Translations under genes and position numbers: made by a program
Assembly (NCBI GenBank): GCA_947631315.1
Contig: CANRLA010000001.1
Coordinates: 1-47,768 of the forward strand
From: an uncultured Clostridia bacterium
GTDB lineage: Bacteria > Bacillota > Clostridia > TANB77 > CAG-508
Length of the DNA stretch: 47,768 nucleotides
Reading direction: 5' to 3'
Part shown: positions 46,780 through 47,768 of the stretch, in pieces
Numbering within the stretch: the first letter of the stretch is position 1
How the letters are laid out: each line of letters begins with the position of its first letter
Notes under the pieces: model-generated
The model's database searches: none
Told to the model about the DNA's origin: nothing
Seen by the model: only the letters and a program-made list of their open reading frames with translations

Positions 46780-47580
46780 TTACAAATTCTCAGTAATTAA
46801 TTTTTTCCTTATTTCAAGGCTTTCTGTTGTTGATGTATCAAAATTATTACCTTTTAAAATATAGTCAATCCATTGTAATGCATATTCTTTTATAAGTGGT
46901 GTTTCTTTTTTCTTTAGTTCATGTTCATTGCAATAATATTCATCTATAAAAATTTTTACTCCTTCTAAGTCAGTACCATGTGTTTTAGAAAAAAATAAAT
47001 TTGATATTAAAATTGCTATATCACATACTGCACTACCATATTTTGCATCATCAAAGTCTATAAAATAAATTTTATTATTACTTATAAATATATTATTTTT
47101 TGTTAAATCAAAATGCAATATTGATTGACGCCCCTTCTCGTCTAAAAATTGTACCTTATGCAGATTAAATTCATTTTTTTCTGTAATATTATGCAATTTT
47201 CTTAATTCTCTTGCTATTGCCATTATTATTTTTCTATTTAATCTATCATATTCAAGTTGTTGACCATTAATATATGAGTATACTACAAGGTAATTTGTAT
47301 CTAATATTTTTTCAAATTCTTTTTTATCTTTACTATAAATTACATTCGGAGTGTTTATTTTAAACAGTTCTAATGTTCTATATAAATCTACCATTGACTT
47401 TGTATGACTTATTTCTTTATATATTTTTATAACATATTTTGTATCATTGCAATCTACTATATAAACATTTCCATCAGTCGATTCTGCACTTTTTTCAATA
47501 TTTTTAGCAATAATGTTATATTTTTCTTTTAATATTCTTTCTATTTCATACTTAACTTGATTTGAATTTAATATTGGCAT
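46780..47580 (-). CDS. Aminoglycoside/choline-kinase-like phosphotransferase
   Basis: This 266-residue protein has the APH kinase-like fold. The ATP-binding lobe includes TKYVIKIYKE (catalytic-lobe Lys). The Brenner-type catalytic loop is LHFDLTKNNIFI, with Asp as base and Asn as Mg ligand, and the DFD loop is YFIDFDDAKYGSAVCDIAIL. CotS-like spore proteins and choline, homoserine or sugar kinases share these features, so the substrate is open. The start ATG 47580 has AAAGGAGAAAAAA before it. It is 87 bases upstream of the phosphatase gene in the same direction, so the two may be co-transcribed. Confidence 0.82.
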   Translation of the reverse strand: MPILNSNQVKYEIERILKEKYNIIAKNIEKSAESTDGNVYIVDCNDTKYVIKIYKEISHTKSMVDLYRTLELFKINTPNVIYSKDKKEFEKILDTNYLVVYSYINGQQLEYDRLNRKIIMAIARELRKLHNITEKNEFNLHKVQFLDEKGRQSILHFDLTKNNIFISNNKIYFIDFDDAKYGSAVCDIAILISNLFFSKTHGTDLEGVKIFIDEYYCNEHELKKKETPLIKEYALQWIDYILKGNNFDTSTTESLEIRKKLITENL

Positions 47581-47633
47581 TTTTTTCTCCTTTATAATTC
47601 TGTATATTTAAACATCTATAATAATACATCCTT

Positions 47634-47768
47634 CTACCCATTTATTATCATTGCAAATAATCCAAGCAAAAATCCAAGCATATTTCCTATAGCTGTCATT
47701 TTTCCTTGATATAATTGGTTAGATTCAGGAATTAGTTCTCCTGATACAATGTAAAGCATTGCTCCTGC
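47634..47768 (-). CDS. ZIP-family metal transporter, C-terminal end only
   Basis: The frame enters from the right edge and ends at TAG 47634-47636, leaving 44 residues. AGAMLYIVSGELIPES is the conserved helix V of ZIP transporters, which holds the metal-binding Glu residues. It is followed by the last helix (IGNMLGFLLGLFAMIING). ZIP proteins import zinc, iron or manganese. The gene would be just upstream of the kinase-like gene on the minus strand. Confidence 0.85.
   Translation of the reverse strand, partial: AGAMLYIVSGELIPESNQLYQGKMTAIGNMLGFLLGLFAMIING

Overview
The window is very AT-rich, with strong GGAGG-type ribosome binding sites, and looks like one contig of a low-GC Firmicute, most likely an uncultured or gut-type member of the Clostridia. 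Support comes from the DUF4321-radC-mreB-mreC-mreD-pbp2 order, a MecA-like adaptor, a CwlD-like amidase, an Rpn/YhgA nuclease and serine-recombinase mobile DNA. No rRNA, tRNA or CRISPR array was seen.

Layout. (1) 1-12050 reads as an integrated element whose left end lies outside the window. It carries a small XRE regulator with two identical operators, a seven-gene mannose/glycan operon (manA, an unknown gene, manC, a glycerol-1-phosphate dehydrogenase-like gene, two GT4-type glycosyltransferases and a NUDIX hydrolase), a convergent HAD phosphatase, a 47-residue protein and two overlapping large serine recombinases. The second recombinase abuts the 3' half of a CwlD-like amidase (12051-12626), so the element probably sits inside that gene. 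(2) 12735-33399, minus strand, holds two tandem paralogous two-gene modules for giant surface proteins. Each has a secreted, membrane-anchored repeat protein (1532 and 1588 aa) followed by a thioester-domain, SdrD-B-type adhesin (1938 and 1698 aa). (3) 33842-34647 carries an Asn-rich protein and a tiny membrane protein. (4) 34776-35906 is an Rpn-like nuclease in AT-only repeats. (5) 36263-41893, minus strand, is the cell-shape cluster DUF4321-radC-mreB-mreC-mreD-pbp2. (6) 42038-47768 has a mecA-like gene, pcrA, a Cys-rich unknown, a histidine phosphatase, an aminoglycoside-phosphotransferase-like kinase and the end of a ZIP transporter.

Main discovery. Four genes (mreB, pbp2, the histidine phosphatase and one giant adhesin) appear broken by five frameshifts in total. 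All five are identical in kind: the zero-frame codon at the break is CGG, and skipping only its C to read the next triplet GGA or GGC (Gly) restores the full conserved protein. Scanning by eye roughly 14,700 codons on both strands, I found no other in-frame CGG, although CGG straddling two codons is common. The simplest biological reading is that CGG is not decoded as Arg here and acts as a +1 recoding signal (skip C, read Gly). The main alternative is a systematic one-base sequencing or assembly error at this context. Annotation pipelines would call all four genes fragmented pseudogenes.
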